Shown: piece after piece, positions 8,812 to 16,864 of the stretch
How the letters are laid out: each line of letters starts with the position of its first letter
How positions within the stretch are numbered: the first letter of the stretch is position 1
NCBI RefSeq assembly: GCF_026625745.1
Contig: NZ_CP113061.1
Coordinates: 2,815,501-2,879,500, forward strand
Direction of reading: 5' to 3'
DNA from: Asticcacaulis sp. SL142
Lineage (GTDB): Bacteria > Pseudomonadota > Alphaproteobacteria > Caulobacterales > Caulobacteraceae
Length of the DNA: 64,000 bases
Translations under genes and position numbers: made by a program
The notes under the pieces: model-generated
The model's input: the letters and a program-made list of their open reading frames with translations, nothing else
Told to the model about the DNA's origin: nothing
The model's database searches: none

Positions 8812-9078
8812 TCAGGCCGACAGTTTCTGAGCGGCGGCGGCCTTGCGCGCTTCTGCCACGCGCTTCAGACCATACAAACGGTCGATCTGCGCGAGCAGGG
8901 TTTCAATGCGGCGATGGGATTCCTTGGCGCGGGCGGTAACGCTTAAGCCACGGGTCTTTTCATCGATCTGATACATTTCAATCGCATCGATGAAAAAGCC
9001 GCGCCGCTCAATCAGGCCCAACACCCGCAGGAGCGTGCCGTCGAGATCGTCAATCTCAATATGAATCAAGTGGCTCAT
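8812..9078 (-). CDS. Acetolactate synthase small (regulatory) subunit, short form
   Basis: A single ACT-domain regulatory subunit expected to bind the catalytic subunit encoded just upstream. At 88 aa it is about the size of E. coli IlvM rather than the 160-180 aa IlvN with two domains. The ACT features HIEIDDLDGTLLRVLGLIERRGFFIDAI and GLSVTARAKESHRRIETLLAQIDRLYGL cover most of the protein. It starts 23 bases inside the 3' end of ilvB, indicating translational coupling. Whether it confers feedback inhibition cannot be read from the sequence. Confidence 0.85.
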   Translation of the reverse strand: MSHLIHIEIDDLDGTLLRVLGLIERRGFFIDAIEMYQIDEKTRGLSVTARAKESHRRIETLLAQIDRLYGLKRVAEARKAAAAQKLSA

Positions 9079-10744
9079 CCCAACGCTCCTCCATCATTTC
9101 CGCATTCGACGCGCCCGGCGGCACCAGCGGCCAGACGTTTTCGCGCGGATCAATCAAAATATGCAACAAGGTCGGCTTATCCGCCGCCAGCAGGCGATCC
9201 AGCGCACCATCGACCTCATCGCGGCTGGTGATACGGAAGGCATCAAGACCAAACGCCTGCGCCACCACCACAAAGTCAGGGTTATCGCTGAGGTCGATTT
9301 CCGAATAGTTTTCCTCATAAAACAGGCGTTGCCACTGACGCACCAGCCCCAGCGACGAGTTATCGAGCAGGACGATCTTCAGCGGAATACCGTAACGGCG
9401 CAAGGTCGCCATTTCCTGAATGTTCATCATGAACGAGCCGTCGCCGGACACCGTGACCACATGGTGATCCGGCAGGGCCAGCTTGGCGCCCAGACCGGCG
9501 GGTAGGCCGTAGCCCATAGCGCCGGAGCCGCCCGATGTCAGATGGGCGCGGTTTTGCAAAAATTGACAATGTTGCGCGACCCACATCTGATGCTGACCCA
9601 CGTCACAGGCGGCGACGAACTTATCACCGGCCTTTTCCGACAGCAGTTTCAGAAGGGCCGGCGCATAGATGCCGGTGCCCGGCGCGTCATAGCGGAAGGC
9701 GTGTTTCTTTTTGTCGGACTTGCACTTGGCGACCCACAGGGAGATGTCCTGCATCTTAGGCTTAAGGCCATCCAGAACGATTTTCAGGTCGCCCAGAATA
9801 CCGACCTGGGCCGCTCTCAGTTTGTTGATTTCGGCGGCGTCGATATCGACGTGAATAACCTTGGCATGGGGCGCAAAGGCCGACAGCTTGCCGGTGGCAC
9901 GGTCATCAAAGCGCGCACCCAGAACGATCAGCAGATCGGCGTCCTGAACGGCAATATTGGCCGCGCGCGTACCGTGCATCCCCAGCATACCGAGAAACAG
10001 GTCATCATTGGTTGGGATCGCGCCAAGGCCTTTGAGGGTTGAGACAACCGGAATACCGGTGCGGTCCATCAGGGCGCGCAGTTGCGGCACGGCAAAGGCC
10101 ATTTCGACCCCGCCGCCGATATAGAACAGCGGCTTATGCGATTGCTCAATCAGCTTTTCAGCCGCCTTGATATCGGCGTCATTGGGCTGCGGCGGCTGCC
10201 AGGACGGGAACGCACCCGTCGTCGGGACATCCTTGACGAAGCTTGCTGCGACATCCTTGGGGATATCGACCAGAACAGGGCCGGGACGGCCTTCCTGAGC
10301 AATTTGAAAGGCGCGCGACAGAATGGCGGGGATTTCCGCCGGATCGCGCACCAGCCATGAGTGTTTCACGATCGGCAAGGTCAGGCCCAGAATATCGACT
10401 TCCTGAAAGCCATCGGTGCCCAGCAAATGCGTGCCGACCTGCCCGGTGATGCAGACCATCGGCACCGAGTCCATATAGGCATTGGCGATGCCGGTGATGA
10501 GGTTGGTGGCACCGGGGCCGGAGGTGGCCATACAGACGCCGACCTTACCCGTCGCGCGGGCATAGGCATCGGCGGCAAAGGCAGCGCCCTGCTCATGGCG
10601 CACCAGAATATGGGTGAGGCCGGAACCTGCGAGCGCATCATAGATCGGCATGATGGCCCCGCCCGGATAGCCGAACAGGATATCCACGCCTAGAGCCCTC
10701 AGCGTCGAAATTACCAATTGTGCTCCGGTCGGTTGGTTTATCAT
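9056..10744 (-). CDS. ilvB: Acetolactate synthase large subunit
   Basis: The ThDP/FAD-dependent enzyme that makes acetolactate or acetohydroxybutyrate, the first common step to Val/Leu and Ile. 562 aa, full length. Signatures are LFGYPGGAIMPIYDAL, the catalytic Glu in RHEQGAAFAADAYARATG, the FAD-binding central domain, and the ThDP/Mg motif VSGDGSFMMNIQEMATL...NNSSLG. The paired subunit is of the short IlvM type, so the enzyme could equally be called IlvG. The start is separated from ilvC by a 202-bp gap full of hairpins. Confidence 0.95.
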   Translation of the reverse strand: MINQPTGAQLVISTLRALGVDILFGYPGGAIMPIYDALAGSGLTHILVRHEQGAAFAADAYARATGKVGVCMATSGPGATNLITGIANAYMDSVPMVCITGQVGTHLLGTDGFQEVDILGLTLPIVKHSWLVRDPAEIPAILSRAFQIAQEGRPGPVLVDIPKDVAASFVKDVPTTGAFPSWQPPQPNDADIKAAEKLIEQSHKPLFYIGGGVEMAFAVPQLRALMDRTGIPVVSTLKGLGAIPTNDDLFLGMLGMHGTRAANIAVQDADLLIVLGARFDDRATGKLSAFAPHAKVIHVDIDAAEINKLRAAQVGILGDLKIVLDGLKPKMQDISLWVAKCKSDKKKHAFRYDAPGTGIYAPALLKLLSEKAGDKFVAACDVGQHQMWVAQHCQFLQNRAHLTSGGSGAMGYGLPAGLGAKLALPDHHVVTVSGDGSFMMNIQEMATLRRYGIPLKIVLLDNSSLGLVRQWQRLFYEENYSEIDLSDNPDFVVVAQAFGLDAFRITSRDEVDGALDRLLAADKPTLLHILIDPRENVWPLVPPGASNAEMMEERWDEPLDSY

Positions 10745-10765
10745 GATGATCCCTCGTAAAAAAGT

Positions 10766-10939
10766 TTGGCGGGCAAGCCGCCAATACGTTTTTCACGTAA
10801 ACAATACGGAGAAAATTTCCTTGGGACGGCCCTTCAGAAATTTTCATTTTTTGTGTATCCGACCTCGCCAAGGCGAAGCCGGATCAGAGGATATGGCCCA
10901 CGGAAAATGTATTGAGGCAAAGCCTCAAACTTTTCCGTG
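10766..10939. repeat. Composite hairpin element between ilvC and ilvB
   Basis: Most of the 202-bp ilvC-ilvB gap is inverted repeats. Reading along the minus strand: a nested hairpin 7 bp after the ilvC stop (10899-10939; outer CACGGAAAA/TTTTCCGTG, inner TTGAGGC/GCCTCAA); a second hairpin (10857-10884; ATCCG/CGGAT with CGCC/GGCG); the dispersed repeat A (listed separately); and TTGGCGG/CCGCCAA (10766-10784) just before ilvB. None ends in a clean T-run. The layout matches that of the ahpC-ahpF gap. Confidence 0.65.
10804..10846. repeat. Dispersed palindromic repeat A, copy 1
   Basis: About 43 bp, beginning CGGAGAAAATTTCCTTGGG and ending CAGAAATTTTCA. It is an imperfect inverted repeat (GAAAATTTCC with GAAATTTTC arms) around a CGGCCC core. 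A second copy at 56624-56668 in the ahpC-ahpF gap matches over nearly the whole length, with one inserted A and a few substitutions. Confidence 0.75.
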
Positions 10940-10946
10940 AGTTTTA

Positions 10947-11948
10947 TTAGCCGTTATTCTTTTCCTGCAACCAAGACATACGCGAACGCAGGTCACGGCC
11001 AGTATGCTCGATCGGGTGATCCAGATCCTGACGCATCAGGGCGTTGTAGCGCGGACGGCCAGCCATGTTCTCAAGGATCCAGTCGCGGGCAAAGTCGCCG
11101 GACTGAATGTCGTTGAGGACTTCCTGCATACGCTCACGGGTTTCTTCGTTGATGATGCGCGGGCCGGAAACCAGATCGCCGTACTTGCAGGTCTCGGACA
11201 CGAACGAGTGCATCTTGGCAAAGCCGCCTTCGTACAGCAGATCCACGATCAGCTTCAGTTCGTGCAGAACTTCGAAATAGGCGATTTCCGGACGGTAACC
11301 TGCGTCAACCAGGGTTTCAAAGCCCATCATGACCAGCTCGGTCGTGCCGCCGCACAGAACGGCCTGCTCACCAAACAGATCGGTTTCGGTTTCTTCCTTG
11401 AAGGTCGTCTCGATGACGCCGCCAACGGTACCGCCGATGCCACGGGCATAGCCCAGGGCGCGCTGAGCGGCCTTACCGGTTACATCACGGTCAACGGCAA
11501 ACAGCGACGGCACGCCGCGTCCACGTTGATATTCGCGGCGCACGAGGTCGCCTGGACCCTTCGGGGCTACCAGAATGACGTCGAGGTCGGCACGGGCATC
11601 GACGCGGCCATACAGGACCGAGAAGCCGTGGGCAAACAGGATCGACGCGCCCTTAGCGGCGTAAGGGGCGATGTCGTTGGTGTAGATTTCGGCATGGCTC
11701 ATGTCCGGCGTCAGGATGGCGATGATGGTCGCGTCCTTAACGGCGTCCTTGATTTCTGCGGTCGGCAGACCGTCGTGCTTGGCCTTTTCATAGCCAGCGC
11801 CGCCGGTGCGCACGCCGACGATCACGTCAACGCCGGAATCGCGCAGGTTCTGGGCGTGGGCGCGGCCCTGTGAGCCATAACCGACGATGGCGACGCGCTC
11901 GCCTTTCAAGCTGTCGGCGGAAACGTCGTCATTAGTATAGATTTTCAC
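10947..11948 (-). CDS. ilvC: Ketol-acid reductoisomerase (class I)
   Basis: Converts acetolactate or acetohydroxybutyrate to the dihydroxy acids with NADPH and Mg2+. 333 aa, the short class I form. The nucleotide-binding motif is [17 protein letters not shown] (about 24-40); metal and substrate residues sit in [12 protein letters not shown] and in the C-terminal knotted domain ending [14 protein letters not shown]. It is the second structural gene of the operon, after the orphan IlvD-like domain gene (113-bp gap). Confidence 0.97.
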   Translation of the reverse strand: MKIYTNDDVSADSLKGERVAIVGYGSQGRAHAQNLRDSGVDVIVGVRTGGAGYEKAKHDGLPTAEIKDAVKDATIIAILTPDMSHAEIYTNDIAPYAAKGASILFAHGFSVLYGRVDARADLDVILVAPKGPGDLVRREYQRGRGVPSLFAVDRDVTGKAAQRALGYARGIGGTVGGVIETTFKEETETDLFGEQAVLCGGTTELVMMGFETLVDAGYRPEIAYFEVLHELKLIVDLLYEGGFAKMHSFVSETCKYGDLVSGPRIINEETRERMQEVLNDIQSGDFARDWILENMAGRPRYNALMRQDLDHPIEHTGRDLRSRMSWLQEKNNG

Positions 11949-12061
11949 GAAGGTACTCCTGAAAGTTCGTGTAGCGTGGGTAAGTGGTGAAGGGGTTTAC
12001 GGCAAAGCCATAAATACGAAAAGCCAAAAAGAAATGCCCGAAACGAAAAAGACCGCGCCTG

Positions 12062-12643
12062 TTAAGAGGCTGCGGTCATAACGCGTGCATATTTTTCAAG
12101 CGCCGGATGGCCCTGATAGCCGCGGGCCGGTGCTGTGAAGCTGGATTTACGGCCGGACAAGTCCGCCGTGGTGTCGATGCGGCGCGAAGTCGCATCGATG
12201 GTGATCATGTCACCATCGCGCAAACGACCGATATTGCCACCGGCCTGCGCTGCAGGGGCGCAGCTGCCAACGATCATGGCCTGGGCGGTGGAGCCTGCGA
12301 TATGGCCGTCACTGATCAGGGCGATGCCGGTGATGCCGGCGTGCTCAATGGCGTCCACGATATCGCGCAGATCGGTTTTGTGGCGAATGATGATGGCAGT
12401 GCCGGAGGCGATCTCACCGGCGCGGATGGCGGCAATGGCCGTCATTTCGTCCTCGAAAACACGCGCCTGACCTTCGAAGCGCTCACCGAAGCCTGACAGT
12501 TTTAAAATGCCGCCAACCGGCGCAATTGATCCATGAAGAATGGCGAAACCCGACGATACTACAGGTGACACGGCCTCAAGCGGCGCGGCCATAAAGGCTG
12601 GCGCTTCAGTGGCGGTTGGGGTCATCTTGATTTGCGCGTTCAT
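12062..12643 (-). CDS. Stand-alone IlvD/Edd C-terminal (swivel) domain-like protein
   Basis: 193 aa that align only with the C-terminal third of dihydroxy-acid dehydratase. FAILHGSIAPVGGILKLSG corresponds to [17 protein letters not shown] of the true IlvD at 13278. Next come GQARVFEDEMTAIAAIRAGEI, IALISDGHIAGSTAQAMIVG and DGDMITIDATSRRID. The Fe-S N-terminal domain is absent. The [11 protein letters not shown] loop is replaced by RHKTDLRDI, and the DGRFSG serine, thought to be the catalytic base, is Ala116 in DGHIAG, so it is very probably not a dehydratase. The start at 12643 has a GAAGAG site; 12658 (TTG) is the alternative. It is the first structural gene after the attenuator. A regulatory or scaffold role is inference only. 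Confidence 0.75.
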   Translation of the reverse strand: MNAQIKMTPTATEAPAFMAAPLEAVSPVVSSGFAILHGSIAPVGGILKLSGFGERFEGQARVFEDEMTAIAAIRAGEIASGTAIIIRHKTDLRDIVDAIEHAGITGIALISDGHIAGSTAQAMIVGSCAPAAQAGGNIGRLRDGDMITIDATSRRIDTTADLSGRKSSFTAPARGYQGHPALEKYARVMTAAS

Positions 12644-12681
12644 GGTGCAGCTCTTCAAAGGTTTCGAGGGTGATTAGATAC

Positions 12682-12711
12682 AAAAATCCCCGCTTCCGGG
12701 GGCGGAGCGGG
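12682..12711 (-). terminator. Attenuator (intrinsic terminator) of the ilv operon
   Basis: On the minus strand CCCGCT pairs with AGCGGG and CC with GG (one bulged A) around a C-rich loop, followed by five Ts. It lies 41 bases after the leader peptide stop and 39 bases before the first structural gene, so transcripts ending here would never reach the operon. Confidence 0.82.
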
Positions 12712-12763
12712 AGACTGATTTAGGCCATTAATTTGGTCTGAAACCGTTTGGTCACCACTCCGC
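12702..12763 (-). promoter_or_regulatory. Antiterminator pairing of the ilv leader
   Basis: GCGGAGTGG (12755-12763, the last three sense codons of the leader peptide) can pair over nine positions, with one G-U, with CCGCTCCGC (12702-12710), the 5' arm of the attenuator. A ribosome stalled at the Leu/Ile/Val codons would leave the first arm free and block the terminator; one that reaches the stop codon would cover it and let the terminator form. The pairings are seen in the sequence; the mechanism follows classical ilv attenuation. Confidence 0.75.
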
Positions 12764-12829
12764 GATCATGGGGCGTACGACGCCCACGATTAGTAGCGAT
12801 ACAATGGACACCATGCTGACAAACGACAT
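12752..12829 (-). CDS. ilv operon leader peptide, 25 aa
   Basis: A short frame from ATG at 12829 to TGA at 12752-12754. Eleven of its 25 residues are Val, Ile or Leu, with the run SLLIVGVV at residues 11-18 and two consecutive CTA leucine codons plus two GTA valine codons, rare choices in this GC-rich DNA. An AAGG lies about ten bases upstream. The position in front of an intrinsic terminator and the matching antiterminator arm in its last codons identify it as a regulatory leader peptide rather than a functional protein. The plus-strand frame over the same bases (12768-12959) is taken as spurious. Confidence 0.85.
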   Translation of the reverse strand: MSFVSMVSIVSLLIVGVVRPMIAEW

Positions 12830-12959
12830 CGCGAGCGCCTTACGGCTCTCGGTTTTGTCTATCGCTATGGCTATAGCTTTCGTCACAACAGGTAAACTCC
12901 ATCTGGCCTCAGCATTCATAGCTTTGGCTTGGGATGACTATATGCCTGATCGATTTTAA

Positions 12960-13277
12960 AAAAGCAAAGGAAAAAGTGGAAAATTTTTTCCTGAAAATTG
13001 GCAATCAAGCGACGATTTGGAATTAATTTTCTAAATATTAGCCATTTGTGAAAAATATTTTCCAAATGCCCCGGTTTTGATATCAAAACTTGCACGAGAG
13101 GCGGGGTTTGTGAAAGGCTTTTCCGCGCTGCAAAAGGGCCAATACCCCGCGTCTTGCCGTCATATCATATATCAGTCTTGCCAACTTGGCCATTAGGCTT
13201 ATATGCCAGCCTGAAAAGGCTTATAATGCTTTAAGTTTTTGTGAACCGTTCTCAACTTTCCGGATAAGGATGAGATA
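12960..13277. other. AT-rich divergent control region between the ilv operon and ilvD
   Basis: 318 bp with no gene between the attenuated ilv operon and the oppositely directed ilvD. The section 12960-13090 is strikingly AT-rich for this genome. It holds GGAAAATTTTTTCC (12978-12991) and the palindrome listed at 13041-13070. A TATAAT at about 13223 could be the -10 of ilvD, but no good -35 is seen at the right distance. Confidence 0.5.
13041..13070. promoter_or_regulatory. Candidate operator: 26-bp imperfect palindrome
   Basis: CATTTG (13043-13048) and CAAATG (13063-13068) flank an AT-rich, largely self-complementary centre (AAAAATATTTT); about ten of thirteen half-site positions pair. It lies within the shared ilv/ilvD control region, so it may bind a regulator of both units. 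The regulator is not identifiable from this window. Confidence 0.4.
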
Positions 13278-15143
13278 ATGCCTGCCTATCGTTCCCGCAC
13301 TACCACCTTTGGCCGCAACATGGCAGGCGCACGCGCCCTATGGCGGGCGACCGGCATGACCGATTCCGATTTCACCAAGCCGATTATCGCGGTCGTCAAT
13401 TCCTTCACCCAGTTCGTGCCGGGCCATGTCCACCTGAAAGACTTAGGCCAGATGGTGGCGCGTGAGATCGAAAAAGCCGGCGGTGTCGCTAAGGAATTTA
13501 ATACCATCGCGGTTGATGACGGCATCGCCATGGGCCACGGCGGGATGCTCTATTCTTTACCCTCACGCGATCTGATCGCCGATAGTGTTGAGTATATGGT
13601 CAATGCCCACTGCGCCGATGCGATGGTCTGCATCTCCAACTGCGATAAGATCACACCGGGCATGCTGATGGCCGCCATGCGTCTCAATATTCCGGCGGTG
13701 TTCGTCTCCGGCGGGCCGATGGAGGCCGGTAAGGTCGTGTGGCCCGATAAGGACGGGGTGGCCAAGACCCATGCGCTCGATTTGGTTGATGCCATGGTTC
13801 AGGCTGCTGATGACAATATTTCCGACGCGCAGGTTAAGGCCGTCGAAGAAGCCGCCTGTCCAACCTGCGGGTCGTGTTCGGGCATGTTTACCGCCAATTC
13901 GATGAACTGCCTGACCGAAGCGCTGGGGCTGTCTTTGCCCGGGAACGGTACGGTTCTGGCCACCCATTCGGACCGCGAGCGCCTGTTTAAAAATGTCGGT
14001 CAGATGATCGTAGATATCACCAAGCGCTATTATGAGGGTAATGACGAGACTGTGTTGCCGCGCTCAATCGCCTCCTATGCCGCGTTTGAAAACGCTATGC
14101 GCCTTGATGTGGCTATGGGTGGCTCAACCAATACGGTTCTGCACCTTTTGGCCGCGGCGTCTGAGGCCGGTGTCAATTTCAAGATGGCCGATATCGACCG
14201 GATTTCGCGTTCTACCCCGTGCCTGTGTAAGGTGGCCCCCGCTACGTCGGATGTGCATATCGAAGATGTCCATCGTGCCGGCGGCATCATGTCAATCCTG
14301 GGCGAGCTGGCCCGCGGCGGGTTGCTGAACACGGAATTGCCGACCGTCCATTCGCCGACGCTCGGCCATGCGCTGGCCTATTGGGATATCCGCGTCACCA
14401 ACGACGAAGAGGTGTCAGAGTTCTTCAAGGCCGCCCCCGGCGGGGTGCGCACCACGCAGGCCTTTTCGCAGTCAAAACGCTGGCCCGAACTGGACAAAGA
14501 CCGTGAAAGCGGCGTCATCCGCTCGGTCGAGCATGCCTTCACCAAGGACGGCGGCTTGGCGGTGCTGTACGGCAATATCGCTGAAAAAGGCTGCATCGTG
14601 AAAACGGCGGGTGTCGACGAGTCCATCTGGAAATTCTCCGGTCGGGCGCGCGTGTTTGAATCTCAGGAAGACTCGGTTGACGCCATCCTGAAGAACCAGA
14701 TCAAGGAAGGCGACGTCGTTGTCATCCGTTACGAAGGCCCCAAGGGCGGGCCGGGTATGCAGGAAATGCTGTACCCGACCTCGTACCTCAAATCCAAGGG
14801 CATGGGTAAGGTGTGTGCGCTTTTGACCGACGGACGGTTTTCGGGCGGCACGTCGGGGCTGAGCATCGGCCACGTCAGCCCGGAAGCGGGCGAAGGCGGG
14901 GCGATTGCTCTGGTCGAAGAGGGGGATATCATCGACATCGATATCCCCAACCGCACCATTGAATTGCGCGTCACGATGGAAGAGCTGGCCCACCGCCGTG
15001 CCAAAGAAGAAGCCCGCGGCAAGGACGCCTTTACGCCCAAGAACCGTGAGCGTTATGTTTCAGCCGCCCTGCAAGCCTACGCGGCGCTGACCACCTCCGC
15101 CGATACCGGCGCCGTGCGTGATCTCAATCAGCTCAAGCGTTGA
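13278..15143 (+). CDS. ilvD: Dihydroxy-acid dehydratase
   Basis: The Fe-S dehydratase that forms the 2-keto acids of Val and Ile/Leu synthesis. 621 aa, full length. Cluster cysteines lie in [12 protein letters not shown] and [17 protein letters not shown]. The C-terminal swivel domain has [14 protein letters not shown] and [23 protein letters not shown], both lacking in the orphan domain at 12062. The ATG at 13278 is preceded by GGATAAGGATGAG. It is transcribed away from the ilv operon; its 3' end directly abuts the convergent CBS gene with no spacer. Confidence 0.97.
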   Translation: MPAYRSRTTTFGRNMAGARALWRATGMTDSDFTKPIIAVVNSFTQFVPGHVHLKDLGQMVAREIEKAGGVAKEFNTIAVDDGIAMGHGGMLYSLPSRDLIADSVEYMVNAHCADAMVCISNCDKITPGMLMAAMRLNIPAVFVSGGPMEAGKVVWPDKDGVAKTHALDLVDAMVQAADDNISDAQVKAVEEAACPTCGSCSGMFTANSMNCLTEALGLSLPGNGTVLATHSDRERLFKNVGQMIVDITKRYYEGNDETVLPRSIASYAAFENAMRLDVAMGGSTNTVLHLLAAASEAGVNFKMADIDRISRSTPCLCKVAPATSDVHIEDVHRAGGIMSILGELARGGLLNTELPTVHSPTLGHALAYWDIRVTNDEEVSEFFKAAPGGVRTTQAFSQSKRWPELDKDRESGVIRSVEHAFTKDGGLAVLYGNIAEKGCIVKTAGVDESIWKFSGRARVFESQEDSVDAILKNQIKEGDVVVIRYEGPKGGPGMQEMLYPTSYLKSKGMGKVCALLTDGRFSGGTSGLSIGHVSPEAGEGGAIALVEEGDIIDIDIPNRTIELRVTMEELAHRRAKEEARGKDAFTPKNRERYVSAALQAYAALTTSADTGAVRDLNQLKR

Positions 15144-15602
15144 TCAGCGGATAAAGCTTAGGGACGGATCCCAGGCGCGGCTGTGTCCGCCGGGTTGGGC
15201 AACGGCGGTTTCGATATCGCCGGTCAGGTGTCGGTCGTGATGCTCACGAGCAATGTCGCCCAGGCTGATGATGCCACAGACGCGCTTATGCTCATTGAGG
15301 ACGACCAGTCGGCGAATCTGCTCGGCCTTCATGACTTCGGCAGCTTCGCGGATGGTGTCGTCCTCAAAACAGTAGGTGATGTGGTCGGTCATGACGCGCA
15401 TGACGCTTTCGTCGCAACTCATGCCGGTGGCGATACCGCGCACGACGATATCGCGATCGGTCACCGCACCTTTCAGCCGGTCGTTTTCTCCGATCGGCAG
15501 ATAGCCCAGATCATGGTCACGCATGATCTCAGCCGCCTGACGCAGGGTCGTGTCGGGAGCGATGATTTTGAAGCTGGTGCTCATAAGGTCTCTAACGCGC
15601 AT
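15144..15602 (-). CDS. CBS-domain-pair protein
   Basis: 152 aa consisting of two CBS motifs (about 8-60 and 72-128): VRDLMSTSFKIIAPDTTLRQAAEIMRDHDLGYLPI, then TDRDIVVRGIATG, then VMTDHITYCFEDDTIREAAEVMKAEQIRRLVVLN. Such stand-alone pairs usually bind adenine nucleotides and act as energy sensors; the target here is unknown. The ATG at 15602 has a perfect GGAGG five bases upstream, better than the ATG at 15614. No membrane segment or fused domain. Confidence 0.88.
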   Translation of the reverse strand: MRVRDLMSTSFKIIAPDTTLRQAAEIMRDHDLGYLPIGENDRLKGAVTDRDIVVRGIATGMSCDESVMRVMTDHITYCFEDDTIREAAEVMKAEQIRRLVVLNEHKRVCGIISLGDIAREHHDRHLTGDIETAVAQPGGHSRAWDPSLSFIR

Positions 15603-15626
15603 AATAACCTCCATAGGATATGGGTT

Positions 15627-15857
15627 TCAGATAAACGGGGTCGGGTCATGCGGAGCATCGAGCGCCCCGCGTTTCAGGCGCTGACCCAAGGCAATGGCGG
15701 CAAGCGCCATGCCCGCGCCAATAAGGCCGCCCAGCGCCACCCTTTGCATAACCGGACGGCGCGCCAGCGGCCCCTGAGTTAAGGGGCGGGCCAGAGCCTG
15801 CGCCATGGTCATATAGGGCAGGGCGGTAGCCTGAAGTGTCAGCAGACGTTTAAGCAT
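15627..15857 (-). CDS. Small hypothetical protein with one membrane segment
   Basis: 76 aa from the ATG at 15857, which follows GAGGAA at good spacing; a longer frame to 15917 has no ribosome binding site. The protein is basic with a hydrophobic stretch (about residues 40-57, VALGGLIGAGMALAAIAL) that could span the membrane. The family is not recognised. It lies 24 bp upstream of the CBS gene on the same strand, so the two may be co-transcribed. Confidence 0.5.
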   Translation of the reverse strand: MLKRLLTLQATALPYMTMAQALARPLTQGPLARRPVMQRVALGGLIGAGMALAAIALGQRLKRGALDAPHDPTPFI

Positions 15858-16164
15858 GGCGCGTTTCCTCAACACGAAATTAAACAGGTTCGCGACGAAT
15901 ACTAAGATCGTGCGCATAAAAATGCAGGATTTGAGAGATCATTTTAAATTAAAAAGCACGGTCTTTAAATCGTTGGGTTTGTAAATGACGACAATTTGAT
16001 TTTCTGAATATGAAATCGTTGCTGTTTCGGCTGCGTGCTGTTTATTTTCGGTGAAATGGATGGCGTTATTTGCTATATTTTTACTTAAGCTCATATGTGC
16101 GCCATAATAATCTTATGGCGTATGCATTAGGCTTTAAGATTGGAATTTCAACGGAGACGTTCAA
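15858..16164. other. AT-rich gene-free stretch
   Basis: 307 bp between divergent small genes, clearly AT-rich at 15930-16090. Probably promoter DNA for both directions. I see no RNA gene or strong motif. Confidence 0.4.
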
Positions 16165-16353
16165 ATGCCGCACCCTTCGTTCCCTCGCCATTCGGCCAAA
16201 AATGCGCGCCCTGCCTCAAACCGCAGGGCCTATGATGACCGCGATAATGACTACGTCCTGTCCTATGATCCGCGCAGCAATGCCCGTCATCAGCGCAGTG
16301 AAGACGAAGACTATGCCAATACGCTCGATCAGGATCGACGAAGTCATAAATAA
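16165..16353 (+). CDS. Small hydrophilic hypothetical protein, 62 aa
   Basis: The ATG at 16165 is preceded by ACGGAGA at suitable spacing. The product is highly polar and rich in Asp, Arg, Ser and Asn (AYDDRDNDYVLSYDPRSNARHQ), with no hydrophobic core, suggesting a disordered protein. Another frame through the same DNA (16070-16381) is less gene-like. It lies 32 bp ahead of the gene at 16386 and may form an operon with it. Function unknown. Confidence 0.45.
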   Translation: MPHPSFPRHSAKNARPASNRRAYDDRDNDYVLSYDPRSNARHQRSEDEDYANTLDQDRRSHK

Positions 16354-16385
16354 CCCCCCGATTACCCGATTGGAGACCTAAAAAG

Positions 16386-16631
16386 ATGACACAGGTAGCT
16401 CACGCTCGCCCCGTTTCAGGCCCGATGTTCAGCCTGCCGGTGCTTATTTTTTCAACGGCGGTTTTGGGGCCGGTTCTTAAATCGTTTTACGACGGCTTTT
16501 TCCACGGGCCTTATCAATATAGGCGCTGCCTGAAGGGTGATAAGAAACTGCGTGATGACCTGAGTGAAGATCAGGTGGATCACATGGTCGAAGACAGTTT
16601 TCCGGCCAGCGACCCGCCCAGCAGCTATTAA
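16386..16631 (+). CDS. Small conserved protein with DSFPASDPPS tail
   Basis: 81 aa. A hydrophobic segment (about residues 13-32, GPMFSLPVLIFSTAVLGPVL) could be a membrane anchor. It is followed by a polar region ending in LSEDQVDHMVEDSFPASDPPSSY. The DSFPASDPPS ending recurs in small alphaproteobacterial proteins of unknown function. The ATG has TTGGAGA upstream. A strong terminator follows at once. Confidence 0.65.
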   Translation: MTQVAHARPVSGPMFSLPVLIFSTAVLGPVLKSFYDGFFHGPYQYRRCLKGDKKLRDDLSEDQVDHMVEDSFPASDPPSSY

Positions 16632-16665
16632 AAAAACCGGCGGAGAGATTCCGCCGGTTTTTTTT
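16630..16665. terminator. Bidirectional terminator
   Basis: AACCGGCGGA pairs with TCCGCCGGTT over ten bases around a GAGAT loop, with T/A runs on both sides. It serves the convergent small genes at 16386 and 16864. Confidence 0.93.
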
Positions 16666-16864
16666 AGTATTTGTGCACGTCTGAGGGTTTACGCTCATCA
16701 AATCCGGAAACCTCATCTCCAGACTTGTGGTCAAGATCGTCCGGGATGATCTGGTCGGCGGCATTATCTGGGTAGTCAGGCTCATTGAATCCCGATGGAT
16801 CACGATGATCGCGCTGTGTTTTAGGGGTTATCACCGGTTCAGCGGGTTTGGGATTGTCGGGCAT
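16664..16864 (-). CDS. Small hydrophilic hypothetical protein, 66 aa
   Basis: From the ATG at 16864 (a GTG three codons earlier is the alternative) the product is extremely polar, rich in Asp, Pro and Lys (FNEPDYPDNAADQIIPDDLDHK), with no predicted fold, signal or membrane segment. It shares the low-complexity, acidic character of the protein at 16165. It ends within the T-run of the shared terminator. Function unknown. Confidence 0.45.
   Translation of the reverse strand: MPDNPKPAEPVITPKTQRDHRDPSGFNEPDYPDNAADQIIPDDLDHKSGDEVSGFDERKPSDVHKY

Noticed and set aside
12768-12959. 63-codon plus-strand frame in the ilv leader region
   Set aside because: It lies opposite the leader peptide, has no good ribosome binding site and no family resemblance.
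16070-16381. 103-codon plus-strand frame overlapping the small genes
   Set aside because: The alternative frame at 16165 has a proper ribosome binding site and spacing to the next gene; this one has neither.
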